NCBI GenBank assembly: GCA_013365325.1
Contig: JABVXV010000007.1
Span: 1 to 64,000, forward strand
From: Dipetalonema caudispina
Taxonomy: Eukaryota; Nematoda; Chromadorea; Rhabditida; Onchocercidae
Reading direction: 5' to 3'
Length of the DNA stretch: 64,000 bases
Made by a program: the position numbers and the translations under genes. The notes under the pieces were generated by a model. The model was not told where the DNA came from and did no database searches. It saw only the letters and a program-made list of their open reading frames with translations. Numbering within the stretch: the first letter of the stretch is position 1; every line of letters begins with the position of its first letter. Below, piece by piece: positions 39,387 to 51,682 of the stretch.

Positions 39387-41591
39387 TTAACCGATTATAA
39401 GACCAATGCCAAATTTCCCTTGCCCCTTCACGTGGTTGAGCATTCCGGAAATGGCCAGTGTGAATGGCAGATTTCTAGAAAGCTTCTTCTCAAATACTGC
39501 TCCAACTGACCAATCGGTATTCACTGACGCTCTCATTATCACACCCTCGTCTGGGATCTCAGCCTGAAAACAGGTTCAATAAATAGCCCTTAGTAACAGT
39601 TTTCTGGATTAGATAAAACACACTCTCTGCGTGGAATCCGTCTTTTAATGATAATGTTTTTGAGTTGCATAGTGAGCATGCAATAATCAGAAAGTAAAAG
39701 AAAAATTAAGAATAAGAATAATTATCACAAAAATAAACACAACGCGATCGTCTAAAAACTGCGACAAAAGCGCAAATTCAGTAGAGTGTATTGTAATTAC
39801 AATAGAGGACTTTCATTGCGAATAGGTATATATGCAACTGAACAAACAACATTTGTCGAAATTTTCCTAGAAAGAAGTTATAGAAACTATCCATTGTTTA
39901 CTTACCTGATAACCAATAGTAGTAACTGCCTCTCCGGATCGTGTCGAACTTTCGAATTCGACACCAAATGAAATATTTTCACGCTGTTTATGATAGTAAC
40001 ATAAATGAAGGGCATCAAAACTGAACATTCCACTTGCAATAAAATTTTTACCCGTATACCTGCAACTTACAAAACTGTTCAAGGAAAGAAGAAAAAACTC
40101 TAAGATCTAAAAGGATACTGGATAAATAGCGAACCTATGCTTGAATGAGGAGATCCTCGTTACAAGTCTAACAACAACACACTCATTCAAAAAGATCAAC
40201 TCACGCACCAAACAGTCCTGATGCTAAAACTACAGGAATATGCAAAACGCGGCATCAAATATCTACAACCTGAACAACGAAGGGAAATATAAAAAAGCAA
40301 AAGAAAAACAATATAAAAAAGCGATCCAACCTTGCTTGATAGTTTACAACTGAAAGTTGCCTTCCAGGAATAGGAATTCCATATTGATGGATGAATTCGA
40401 CACCTAGATCTAGTTTTTTGGTTATGCGCCGTAGGTACTGTGCAACGATAACCCCGGAATCATTGATGATGTCAATATTTGCACATGTCAACCCCAGCGT
40501 TGTAAGACGACCACGATATTCGACTCCTCCTTGAGTCGTTGCCAACTTATTCCCTGTAAAACTTAAATCCTTATAAAAATAAAATTATACGGTTCATTTC
40601 TTGAAATCTTGCTCAGAATAACCATAAAAAGAATGATAAAAGACTAAAAGATCAAAACTTCATACAGGATAGAGAATGCATGAGGAATTAAAGAGAACAA
40701 ATCTAATTCTTGCAATTTGTTGATATTTTCTAAATTGAAAACAAAACCATAGTCATTGTAACAATTACCATGAAATGTATTCAATTCTCTCATTCATTAA
40801 AAATTAGGAAAACATGAATAGGAAACTACTGTCAATCACATGTTGATAGTAGACACTGTATACCAAAACGTGCGAAAACATGTAACATGATAAACATATA
40901 CTAAGATAGATCCAAAGAAAAAAGAAAAAAAAAAACGCGATCTGAAAACCGCTTACCTTGAGTTTGAGCCTGCATTTTGACTCTCCACCGATCGCCAAAC
41001 TGATGCAAAAATGTCGCGGATGTGTTACCAGAAATATCAGTGTCTGCCAAAAACACAGGAAAACTTTCACCTTCTTGTTGCGTTGTCTTAGTTCCAACAT
41101 AAGTAGCACCAAAACGATATCCCGTATTTTGCGGTGACACACTCAACGTATGGGTCACCTGTACATTACTTTCCAGTCTTTATAATGATACTCAAGTACT
41201 ACAATACCTGATTTTTTAATACACGAAACTAGAACCTGTAATAAGGTGGAACACTACAAAACAAGAATATCCATTGCAGAAAGACTTGATAATACTATCC
41301 AGTAGTATTCCTGGTTACATAAGAGCCTCCTTCATACAAGATTTTTATTAAAGAAAGAACAACCTGAAAATGTGAAGACATTGCTTTCGTCAGCATCATC
41401 CTTGCCCCATCGAAGCACATTGGAAATATTTCGCGACATTTCCGATGTATTTCCTCCAACGACCCAGGGTTACTACTGGTTGTGACCGGAGGGAATACGC
41501 GAGCTGAGGTAGTATTTTTCTCCGGACTATCAACAAGACCACTTGCCTGTGTTGTATTCGCAGGAGCATCTGCTGACTTTAATGTCGACAT
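39387..41591 (-). CDS. TOMM40: mitochondrial import receptor subunit TOM40
   Basis: Channel-forming beta-barrel of the TOM complex in the mitochondrial outer membrane, the entry gate for nuclear-encoded precursors. Exons: 41591-41364, 41158-40957, 40553-40331, 40059-39906, 39563-39387; 327 aa. After a Ser/Thr-rich N-terminus come the family blocks NPGSLEEIHRKCREIFP, YRFGATYVGTK, FPVFLADTDISGN, GGVEYRGRLTTLGL, VAQYLRRITKKLDLGVEF, LCYYHKQRENISFGVEFE, ASVNTDWSVGAVFEKKL and the C-terminal beta-signal strand KFGIGLIIG. Length and order match animal TOM40. All introns keep phase. A divergent copy with the same gene structure follows 1.8 kb downstream. The ATG is the first in frame and gives the expected N-terminal length. 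Confidence 0.96.
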
Positions 41592-44500
41592 ATAGTTGCT
41601 CCTTCAATTTTGACTGATTTGAACAGCGATAAGTTCTGTTATTACCAAGTAGTATATACAGCACAAAACAAAATACTACCAGCTGTTTATTAATCTTCAC
41701 AAGGCGCAAAATGTTTGAACGTAACTTCGACGGATCAACACAATAACTACGACACCAAAATTAAATTAATAACACTGTAGAACGGTTCATAATAACTTAA
41801 GATCAACCTAATCCACAAACAATAACAAAGATCCGTACTCCGTCGACAGCAGCGCTTAAAACTGTCTTCTCATGAATACTCCATAAATCCTCTTTGTGCT
41901 TGTATTACCCAAACTAACAGAATACGAAACATTACAACAGAATTCATGAAATTTTTAAAATAAATCATCAAGGATATATGAAAGATGCAACAAGATTAGC
42001 ACTGCGACAATAATTGACTTAACTGCGTTAACTTCATTAGAAGTTAACATCTGAATAACAATAACTTTCGTCTTCTAAATATTATAACCGAAACATCAAA
42101 ACCAAATTTCCCCATCCTTTTTTAGTTGAAAGAAAGTTTTGTTTCAAATTTTACAGGAGAACAAACATACCTCCCCAAATAGGTGGTGATATGTCTGAAC
42201 GAATTTCGGAAACTTCAGCAGATGTCAGAATCTGCAAATATACAAAAAAAAATTGCAAGAAACACGAATGTTACCTCAATTTTCATCAATTTCCAAAAAG
42301 AAGAAATGCTACTTTCATAACACAATTTCCCTTAGCTTTTTTAGTCGAGAAAAAAAGTTTGATTTCAATAAGGAGACAAACAATCTAGAAAGATGCAGAA
42401 AAGAGTGAAAAGTGAACTGAATGTGCTGAGAATTGATAACACATTTCCCATAAAAATAATTAAAGTACTCTATGGAATCTTTCCTAATCACTTAAATTAA
42501 TCACACTACCAAATCTGTCTATTGGTACCAAAAACCTGTCACAAACTCCCCCCCCCTTCTTCTCATATCCACGAGTTGCAGAGTTTCCTTTTAGGTTGGT
42601 TTGTTTGGAATAGTATGGACGGTATGCAAACGGTCACCCCACCTGTAGATGTGTCGGTTTTTTTGTTACTTAATAGGGGGATGTGGGAAGTGTAAAGGAT
42701 TAGAAGGTTAAGTCAAGGAACTTAAAGACGATTGAGAAATCAGAAATAAACTTCAGAACTAGAATTGAATTATCTGTTAGTAATTTTTGACTTTTCAGAG
42801 AGGAAAAAATTCAAAAAAATGAAAATTTTAAAAATAATCGTTTCAACTTAATAACAATTTCCATTACTCTTCTTTCCCGAAACTTTTTGAGGAGGTACGC
42901 CATCGTTTGATCCATTCTTCTCCTTGTTATTGCAAACCTATAATATATATATTTGGCCATTCTTCTCTTCATTTACATCCTTCTCTATTTCGAAAAATTT
43001 CATTTTTACCTGATCTCCATCAACTAGTCAATACTTATTCTGACCTTTACAATCTTTTTTTTCTCCAACTTAAAAATCAATCACTCATTTTCTCAGAACA
43101 TTTTAACAATCATTTCCATTGATAATTCTCCTATTCATCTACGAAGTAAAATGTAATACATTTACCAATCACTATGGTATCGTTACCTGACACATATTCA
43201 ATTCCGGTTATAACATTCCTGTAGGCATAGCAGAGTAAATCTCATATTACATCTTTTTAATTCATTCGAGATTGTTTCTCGAAAATTTACATTACAAATA
43301 TTTCAAAACAAAATTGTGATGAAGCATAAGACTTCTACCCAAATTTTTATGGATTTTTTCACTGGCCTAAGCATATATCTTTTGCTTCCGAATGATATTT
43401 ATTTTCAGTGTTTAATAATAACACCCTTTTAAATCACATTGAAAAGTTCATTTGAAGTGAAGATATCTCTCAGAATCTTTTAGTAACCGATGATTTCTAG
43501 TCTTCCAGGTATTACTGCTTAATTAATAATACAATCTTTTTGGAAGAAACACTTTAGACAGTCCTTTCCAGATTTTCAGACTTTGACTTTCACATTTGCT
43601 TTGCTATCATTTTTCTATTTGAAGCAATTTTTGACCATCTAATTTCTTTTTTAACCAACCAGATAAGGCCTTTATCATTTATTCATATTTCCATCTTTAA
43701 TTTTTTTTTTTTTTTTTGTTCAGTCTTCATCAAAGAACTAGCATTATTTTTTGCTGAAGATATTTCAATTGCCAAAAATATTTCTTCTGCAAAAGCCCTA
43801 GGCCAACCATTATAATTGTTAGCTAATTTTATAGTATCATGTTCACAGCTTTTCGATATGTTCTGTTGAACTTATGAAACTATCTTATAGGTTAGGTTGT
43901 ACTACACACCCAAAAGCTGCTGCTATTCAATGGTGCTATTTTTATTTTAAAATCATTTTATTAATAAAATAGACAAATCTATGAATTAATATTGCGTTAT
44001 TATTTCACTAAAATTTCAAGGAATGAAAGAAATATTTCAATAAGACTAATAATGTTCGAGATAGAGTGTTGTTATGCTTCACTGATAAGAAACTGGTCTA
44101 CAGTGATTAAATATTATCCATATTAGATGAAAGGATATTTGCATGAAATCGATGTTAAGGTGAACTTTTGAAGCCTAACGGTGGAATGATGAATTTCTCA
44201 GAATTTGTTCACGATGTATTCATATGGTTTTCATGGCCTTTCTAATTTTACCACTTTTGAAATTGTAGATTTAAGAAATATAATGCTGATTTTTACAACA
44301 TGACCTGGAAATTTATGACATTTCTCTAATGTTATCCTCTCTTTTTCTAATCTCCTACTCACTTGTTTAAATTATTCCTTACCTCTATTTCAAGTCACTT
44401 ATATCGACTTGATAATTGAAGAAATTCCATTTCAGATTCCATTAATGAAGATAAGTGTTCGGAGTGACTTTGGAACAATACCTGCTTCATAATACTGTTA

Positions 44501-46708
44501 TCACACCTGATCATATCAAAATCTTTTAGCACTGCATGAATTTAGTTATTTTTCCTGTTCTTATTAATTCACCAATTTATGGAGCATTTAAGATGCTATG
44601 TTATCAGTGATTAAGAATGAATTATTTTTGAACCTCACTACCAAACCAAAAAAAAAATCATTTGAAAAATTAGTATGGACTAATGAACTGCTTTATTGAG
44701 AAAAAAAAAAAGTTAAGTTTGTCGCATTTGCATTATGACGGATAAAAGAACTAATTCGAAAAGATCAAAGTAATTATTTTCAGTAAGTATTTTCAATTTT
44801 CACTAAGGAAAATTTGTCTTTCTGTTCTGTGGAAGATTTATTCCATTGCTTACAACATCAAATGAACATTTCTTTAAAATGCTAAATTTTTATTCTAAAA
44901 TTCAAAATTTTTGAAACTCTAGATTCAAATACTAAATTTGTAGAAATTCTAAATTGCTAATTTGGTCAAATAAATAAAAAATAATCACTAACTTCATTAA
45001 GTCAATGCGACCTCACTTTTTCATTCGCTAACAGAAATGAACAATGAAGAAGCATTAGCGACATGCATTTATCTTTTATGCCAACAGTGCACTTTATATG
45101 ACCTCTGCTCTAAACAGGCCATTATCTATTTTAGATTGTTATCGCATTTGGACATTATTCCGCGATCTTCCGGGCACTTCATGAGAGTTTGACTTCATAG
45201 CTCGTGAATTTTTTTTCTAGTACGATTGTTTTTGTTTAGCTGATTATATACCTGAAATATCCATTTTTTCTTTTATAGCAAAAGTATTCAAATAAGTCCT
45301 GCATCAGCGGATGTCAACTATACGAAAAATCTCACCAATGAAACTAGTTGTCTAATTCCATTTAATTTTTAAATACCTATTGAAAAGTTACAAGATTGAC
45401 TTATCTGTGACCTTCTTGTAAAAATTTCAAATATTTATTTCATGATCTATTTTCCATATGATTTTACTTTCTTCAGATAATAGTTAAACATTTATATTGT
45501 GGGTTATTTCTCCTCATGGCGAAAAAGTTTTTTAAAAAATGCTACTTATGCAACATATCTGCCACCAGTTCTAATATTTTGGCTCATTTCATTTGTTCGC
45601 CAAAATGAACCAAACTGCTAATCAAAATAGGGGTCATCGCTGCTTCTATGTCCGAAGTTCCGCAGATCCTTTTCACTCGTCTGTCTGCAAATGTTGACCT
45701 TCATAATTACACTTCGATCCTCTTGGTTATTCTCATTTTTCGGTTGTAAGTATAAAGGTAGAGATTTTCGAAAAAAAAGAAAAATTTGATTCGATATTTC
45801 ACAACAAAGCATGAACTGATTTGGACCGAAAGCTACAGCGTTTTCAAATGCTTATGATCTGATCCCTTGCGATATCTTCAAGTCTAATCTTTCAAAAAAA
45901 TGTGAAAAATCCGGTTTGTAGGATAATTATACTAATCATTTATTCATGAATGAGAACTGTAAGGCTCTGAATTGTGTACCAGTTTATGGTAACTGAGATC
46001 GATTTATTATTCCATTGATTAATACAAGCAAAACCTCTTCGAGATTATACTTTCAATTTTTTCAAACTCCAGTTTCATAACTTAAATTTTAATTCATTTC
46101 ATGAAGATGAATACTAGAGACTCGAATAAAAAAGAAACACGATATCTGATACCTTATCAAATATTAATTCAGATGCAATTTTTAACCACTGTCAGTAATA
46201 TCACTATTAAGTGCCACATTCTGATGTCGCTTTCTTTTCACTTAGCTGTCCGACAGGGTGGTTAAAACTTTTTGTTCTACTGCTTTTTATTAACATAAGA
46301 TTTATTTACAATAATTAGATTTCTAACGTTTATTAAATACAAATCTGATCGACTTTAAAAATCCAGCATAATGACATTTAGCGCATCTTTGCCAAGATGC
46401 GATTTCGACTGGATTCCACAATGAATGTAATTTACAAATTTTTGTAAAATATTGAAAAACATAACATAGCATGTCAAAAAGACAGTTTTCAATTTTTTAA
46501 TATTTGATGATTCGTGAGGTAAAAAATGTATTCATTAAGTACAATTTCTATTATATCTGTATAAAAAAAGGACAGCACCATATTTTAATTGAGCATCTAA
46601 GAATTGGACTGAACTCATGAAATGTAAATGAAAAAGTGACAAACAAAAATTAAACAAACTGTTAGAGACTATATAACACTGAATTAAAATCACTGAAATA
46701 ACTGGAAG
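41592..46708. other. intergenic, no gene seen
   Basis: This 5.1-kb region lies between the TOM40 start and the COA7 stop, both on the minus strand. A GC-richer block with a C8 run lies at 42535-42680 and may belong to the TOM40 promoter. Pyrimidine-rich plus-strand DNA dominates 42900-43800, with a T-run at 43700-43718. No coding exon set or RNA gene was found. Confidence 0.6.
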
Positions 46709-49700
46709 TTAACCAGTGAAATCTACTTTATCACCTGATACAGCACGTTTATAAGCTTCTTTTGCTTTATTCAAGTATAACTTCGCTTTAATTGGGTCAC
46801 GCTCGACTCCATCACCTAGGCTATATAACCTGCAACGAAAGAAACTGGTTTAATAATTTCCAAACATTTGAACAGCGTGTAATTCTGAGAGCTCAAAAAA
46901 TCGCCCACGACGCTAGGGTCATAACCCTCACAAAGAATACTGGAACTACTGAATTTATATTGTAAAGCCACTCGCAAAAATAATCAAAAGTAACCTGGAA
47001 ACATTTCCGCAGGATTGAAAGCAACCACGTTCACAAGCACGAATACCATATTTAATGGCTAAATCGATATTTCGTGGAAGTTCTCCCAGGTGTGAGCTTT
47101 GCCTCTGGAATGACAGGTCGATTTGGAAAAATCAACACACACAAAGACAAATTAATCGAAATTTCAAGAAATAATCTATACCTTATCGACTTCGTGCCTC
47201 ACCGATACTAGGATCAAAGTTACAACAACTAGCAACCAGTTACAAGAGGTCAACCTCTCAATATCTATCAGTATCTTTCGAAATCTAACAATCTTCAGCA
47301 AGATAGAATTCAATGAAACTAAACGGTATAGGTTGATATCAAAAGCAAACCACCAGCAATACTGGATATGTAGTCTCGTAATCCATTTTCAACTATTTTC
47401 AGTAATTATATTTGACCGTAATATCACGAAAAGCCGAGAACCTATATTCATTAAGCCAGTTAAGTCCTCCTTAATTCCCATCCTTATTTCTTAAACAGAT
47501 TTATTTGATTCTTTTTCCTCCTTATTCTCTTCATAAAATTACTACTTTTTTCTAAATTCTAAGATTATCTTTATTGATTCAAGTTCTCATTTAATGTACT
47601 CTATTCATACTTCTCTATAAAAGTTAAAGCAACTGAATATTATCACATGAGCCAAGTAAAAAAGGCCAATTCTAAAACCACTATAAAAGTATTACATTCA
47701 GAATCATTTACGACCAATCAAAGTCTGTTTCTTACATTAAACTCTTTCGTAGACAACATGAAAACCTAACATTTCCAATACAATATTCTCATCAAATAAT
47801 AGTGCTAAATTATAGAACTTATAACCTTTGCTGAACCCAATGTAACAAATTCAGCATCACGTCCAATATACCAAGTACTTAATAACCAACACGCTTCCGT
47901 ATCTTCCAGTTCGCATGCTCTAAAATATTTCCGAATTATAAAAAAACAATAATGAATAAAGAGAATGGGAAAAGGCTAAATTCTAAATTAAGTTGTAATT
48001 TTACAACGAGCATTTTTTACGAAATTTTTTTTGTCAACGAAAAAGAAGAATAGCATTACGTCATCAGTACATCTTTACGGCCCTACACGTGTTAATCCTT
48101 CCCAAATCATCAACACAGGTTAAAGTGGAAGTTCCATGAAAGCCCACAAAAAGCTTATACTTCAAAAAAAAGAATTAGATGAAAGGTTACTTTTTCATAT
48201 ACTTCTCAGCCAACTCAGAATTAGGCTTTCGATCTTTATCACCATTCCAATGAACTAGTGATAAAAAACGACATCCTTCTGGCATATTAGCTTCACATGA
48301 CTTTTCCAGCGGTTCGATCATCTTTTTTCGGCTAGATTTACATTCTGAACAAGACGAACATGTATAACTGGGATGTTATTGAAATAAAGCGTTTGATTTG
48401 CTAGTAAAAATATAACCAGCGAATTTTAATTTCATAGAAGGATGAAACACCGAATTTTAATTTCCATTTTGCGGATTACAAGTAGAAGATTTCTATGACT
48501 TACTACGACTTGAGAGAGATAGATATCAACAGGATTTATAAACAAGTAATTTAAATGATGATACTATAACAGTCTTATCAATGAACTTCCCCAAAATTGA
48601 TGAGATGTACATGATACTTCAAGTAACAAACATTCCGACTATCTAATTAAAGAATAACTTTTTATATAGCAATTCCACAAAGAGGATTTCAATATAACCT
48701 TAAAATTACAGACATATTATCTATTGACAACATCAACTACCATTTGATAAAGGATACTACGGTTGTGTAATAAAGGATGGGTTATTCTGAAATATTAAAT
48801 GAATAATCTGTCACACAGATAGATGATTTTCAATTCTTCTATGCAAATCGATTCCTGGTCATTTTCACCTATCCATATTTTTTAGCTTAGCAAATAAAAG
48901 ATAACGAATTAAAGTTATTATTTCAAAATCCAACTTTAAGCAAAATCAATTATATTACTCATAAACTTTTTCTAGTTAATCGTCAACGAGGTTTCGTCAT
49001 AATTAAGGACTTCAGCAGTATTCAAGGACAATCAATTCTCTATCCATATTCAGAAATAGTTTTAAAACTTTTCGCAAATTAAAATAATTCAAAAACAATT
49101 ACACACTGTTTGAATGCATTATTTATCCGTGAAAATTATCTGTCCACAGTCGATGTGAGAATGAAAAGTGTGATAAATATTTAACAACCAGCGTGGTGAT
49201 GGTTCACTTTAACCATCAGTCGCTTTAACTTACGCCATTCATGTTTATTAACGCTGCTAAGCTAATGAATTTATTATAAAAAAAAATGAATAAATTAACC
49301 TTTTCCAGCTAGAAGATACATAGCATATTTGAAACAACTTCTCGGAAATCCTTTTTCCTCACAATTCTTCTTAAATATATTATATGCCGTTTTATAATTT
49401 TGTTCGATAGCTTCTATATATTCCCCCAACAATTGACACATCTCGGGCCGCTTTTCCTAAAAATATTGCAGCATGAATAGTTCAAAATTAACTCTTAAAC
49501 ACCGAAGACAATGGAATTAACTTTTGTCTTTGAAAGACCAAGGTTGCTACAAAGCATGGCAGAAAACTTGCGAATTTTGGAAATTTTTTAAATAAAATAT
49601 TGCAAGCATTTCTTGCTTAAAATAATTTTATTCTCTAACAATACATAATTTATATATTTATTTAACTAATCACTTGGCTAATTTAAGCCAGTATAATTTT

Positions 49701-49832
49701 AAGCTACAAACTGAATGCACATTGAACCTCATAGCATCCAAATCTATATTCAATACCAATATTTTTGACATATTCTCGACGTTCTGCTTGCTCTCTTTCG
49801 AAATCTTCTTCGCTTGCACCTTCCTCAAACAT
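46709..49832 (-). CDS. COA7: cytochrome c oxidase assembly factor 7 (Sel1-repeat protein)
   Basis: Small cysteine-rich Sel1/TPR-like repeat protein of the mitochondrial intermembrane space, needed for complex IV assembly (known for the human protein). Exons: 49832-49728, 49456-49300, 48344-48191, 47919-47826, 47104-46995, 46829-46709; 246 aa, all phases consistent; human COA7 is 231 aa. Matching segments: N-terminal [17 protein letters not shown] before [86 protein letters not shown] and [16 protein letters not shown]. The spaced Cys pairs in each repeat fit disulphide-bonded helical hairpins. It sits upstream of TOM40 on the same strand with 5.1 kb between. Repeat-family proteins can be confused, but the order and length favour COA7. 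Confidence 0.88.
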
Positions 49833-51682
49833 CTACACAAAATAAATACAATGAATCATTATTCATTCATTACTATATATTATTTAACCAAACATCAAAC
49901 TAATTTAAGTTCCCGTGTATTCGACATTAATATTTTGTTCAAACATCTATGCAAAATAAGGAAAGTTGCATTTGACAAAAAGCTCTTATCAAATTATGTG
50001 AATACTAAAAAGAGAAATGCAATTTGAATAAAGATATATTTAATATCGGACAAAATCTCATCTCAGTCCAATGCTAAATAAATGATATGAATTTTGGTAC
50101 TTTTTGTTCTTTCTTTTTTGTTTAATGTTTGTTTCTTATGTTTTCTTTTTTATGGTTAAAGGATGTTAGTGAGCAGTATACTGTTTATGATTATCGTATA
50201 TTTGAGTAGGGTTTACGGTTGTTTTTACGAGGAGAACATCAACTACAAGAGAATCATTAATTCGTTGTAAACTACTCACTATTGTGAAGAGACCCTGCTC
50301 AAAGGCAGAAAGAATTATATTGATCAGGATATATTATGCAATAAATATTCAGAAAGTTACGGATCCCATGACGATTTTGCACCTCGATTTATTTCTGGAA
50401 AAACCTTCCCGGAAGAACTCGACAAAAACAAGTTCGCAACATGGTGAAGCATCTCATCAGCAATTTCTTAATTTCAAGCACCGTTCGGTGAAAAACAATT
50501 CAGTTCAAGGTGCTAAATTCCATCCCGCTTAGACCATAAAATGGTCACATAAGTGGCCAAAGCGTCAGAAAAACAATCGCCAGTAATTGAAGACGGAGTA
50601 TCGAGAATTGGACTGCACGGCACCGGATCAGGTACGTGATGCATTACACACTGACATGCTTCAGTTTAACGAAGTATTACAGAACACTTCAAAGAACGAA
50701 CGAAATCCCATCCAATAGACTTTTGAAACAATCAAAACAACAAAACAGGAGCAAAGAACGGTACAGACCAATTCTTTATTAAAATGAGTGATAAGTTCGG
50801 AATACAACTCTAAAAAAGACTCAATGTGAAAAAAAAGTAAAAACATCAACAGTAATTATGATAATTTATTACAGCGGCAAACAGGATGCCTTATTTATTC
50901 AGAGAGGGAAACTGTGATTAAAAATTTCCCTTCCAAAACAGAAAGAAAAGCAAGGCCTCACGGCAAAAAAAAAAAAACAATTTATTTTTTATCAAAGTAT
51001 ATTCGGAACCAAACAATACTCCTCCTTTCTGCTAAAGCGTAAATATTAGTATTGATTAAATTAAAAAGAAAATTCTTTGTTCCATCATCTTACGTTATTG
51101 AAAAATCTCATAAAGAAAGAGAAGAAAGCAAATCATAATTCTTATCCACAGAGATGCAGTAAGAAAATAAGCCAGAAGGCGATATCATTTATCAATGAAC
51201 AAAAAAAAAACATAAAAGCGTACTACACTTTTAACAGTGCCGTCCGATACAGTAGACATAGCCAAAACAATTTACTACTTTCATAAATAAAAGGACAACG
51301 AGCCATATATTTTTCTTACCAGTGTAAGTTTAACATGAAGTCTTAATGTAAGAAACAGAGATTTTAACAACAGAAACTCCAGGGAGCTAGATGTTCGTTA
51401 CCAACCACCATTTTGAAACGAATACTTCGTGTCAGATTAAATTTGATAAAAATTTGCAGAAAAATACTGAGGAAAATGAAATCCACTACCCGGAGAAAAG
51501 AAAACAATTGAAGCATAGTTTTTTGGGGAAAAATAGATATTTTCACAAGACATGATAAGCAAAACAAAAAAAAATCAAGTGCAACTTCCATATCACTTGA
51601 AGGAAAGTACTTCATTTTCTTTTCAAAAATTGAAGCCCGTCGCATATGCAGCAGTAATAATATCCATTATACGGCGCACTTT
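49833..51682. other. intergenic with unexplained GC-richer ORF block
   Basis: This lies between the COA7 start and the RAD23 stop. 50270-50640 is richer in G and C than its surroundings. It contains an ORF without ATG (about 50273-50446, plus) whose peptide looks protein-like, and an overlapping ATG ORF (50284-50532). Neither resembles a known family. It may be the COA7 promoter region. Elsewhere only A/T-rich sequence is seen. Confidence 0.5.
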
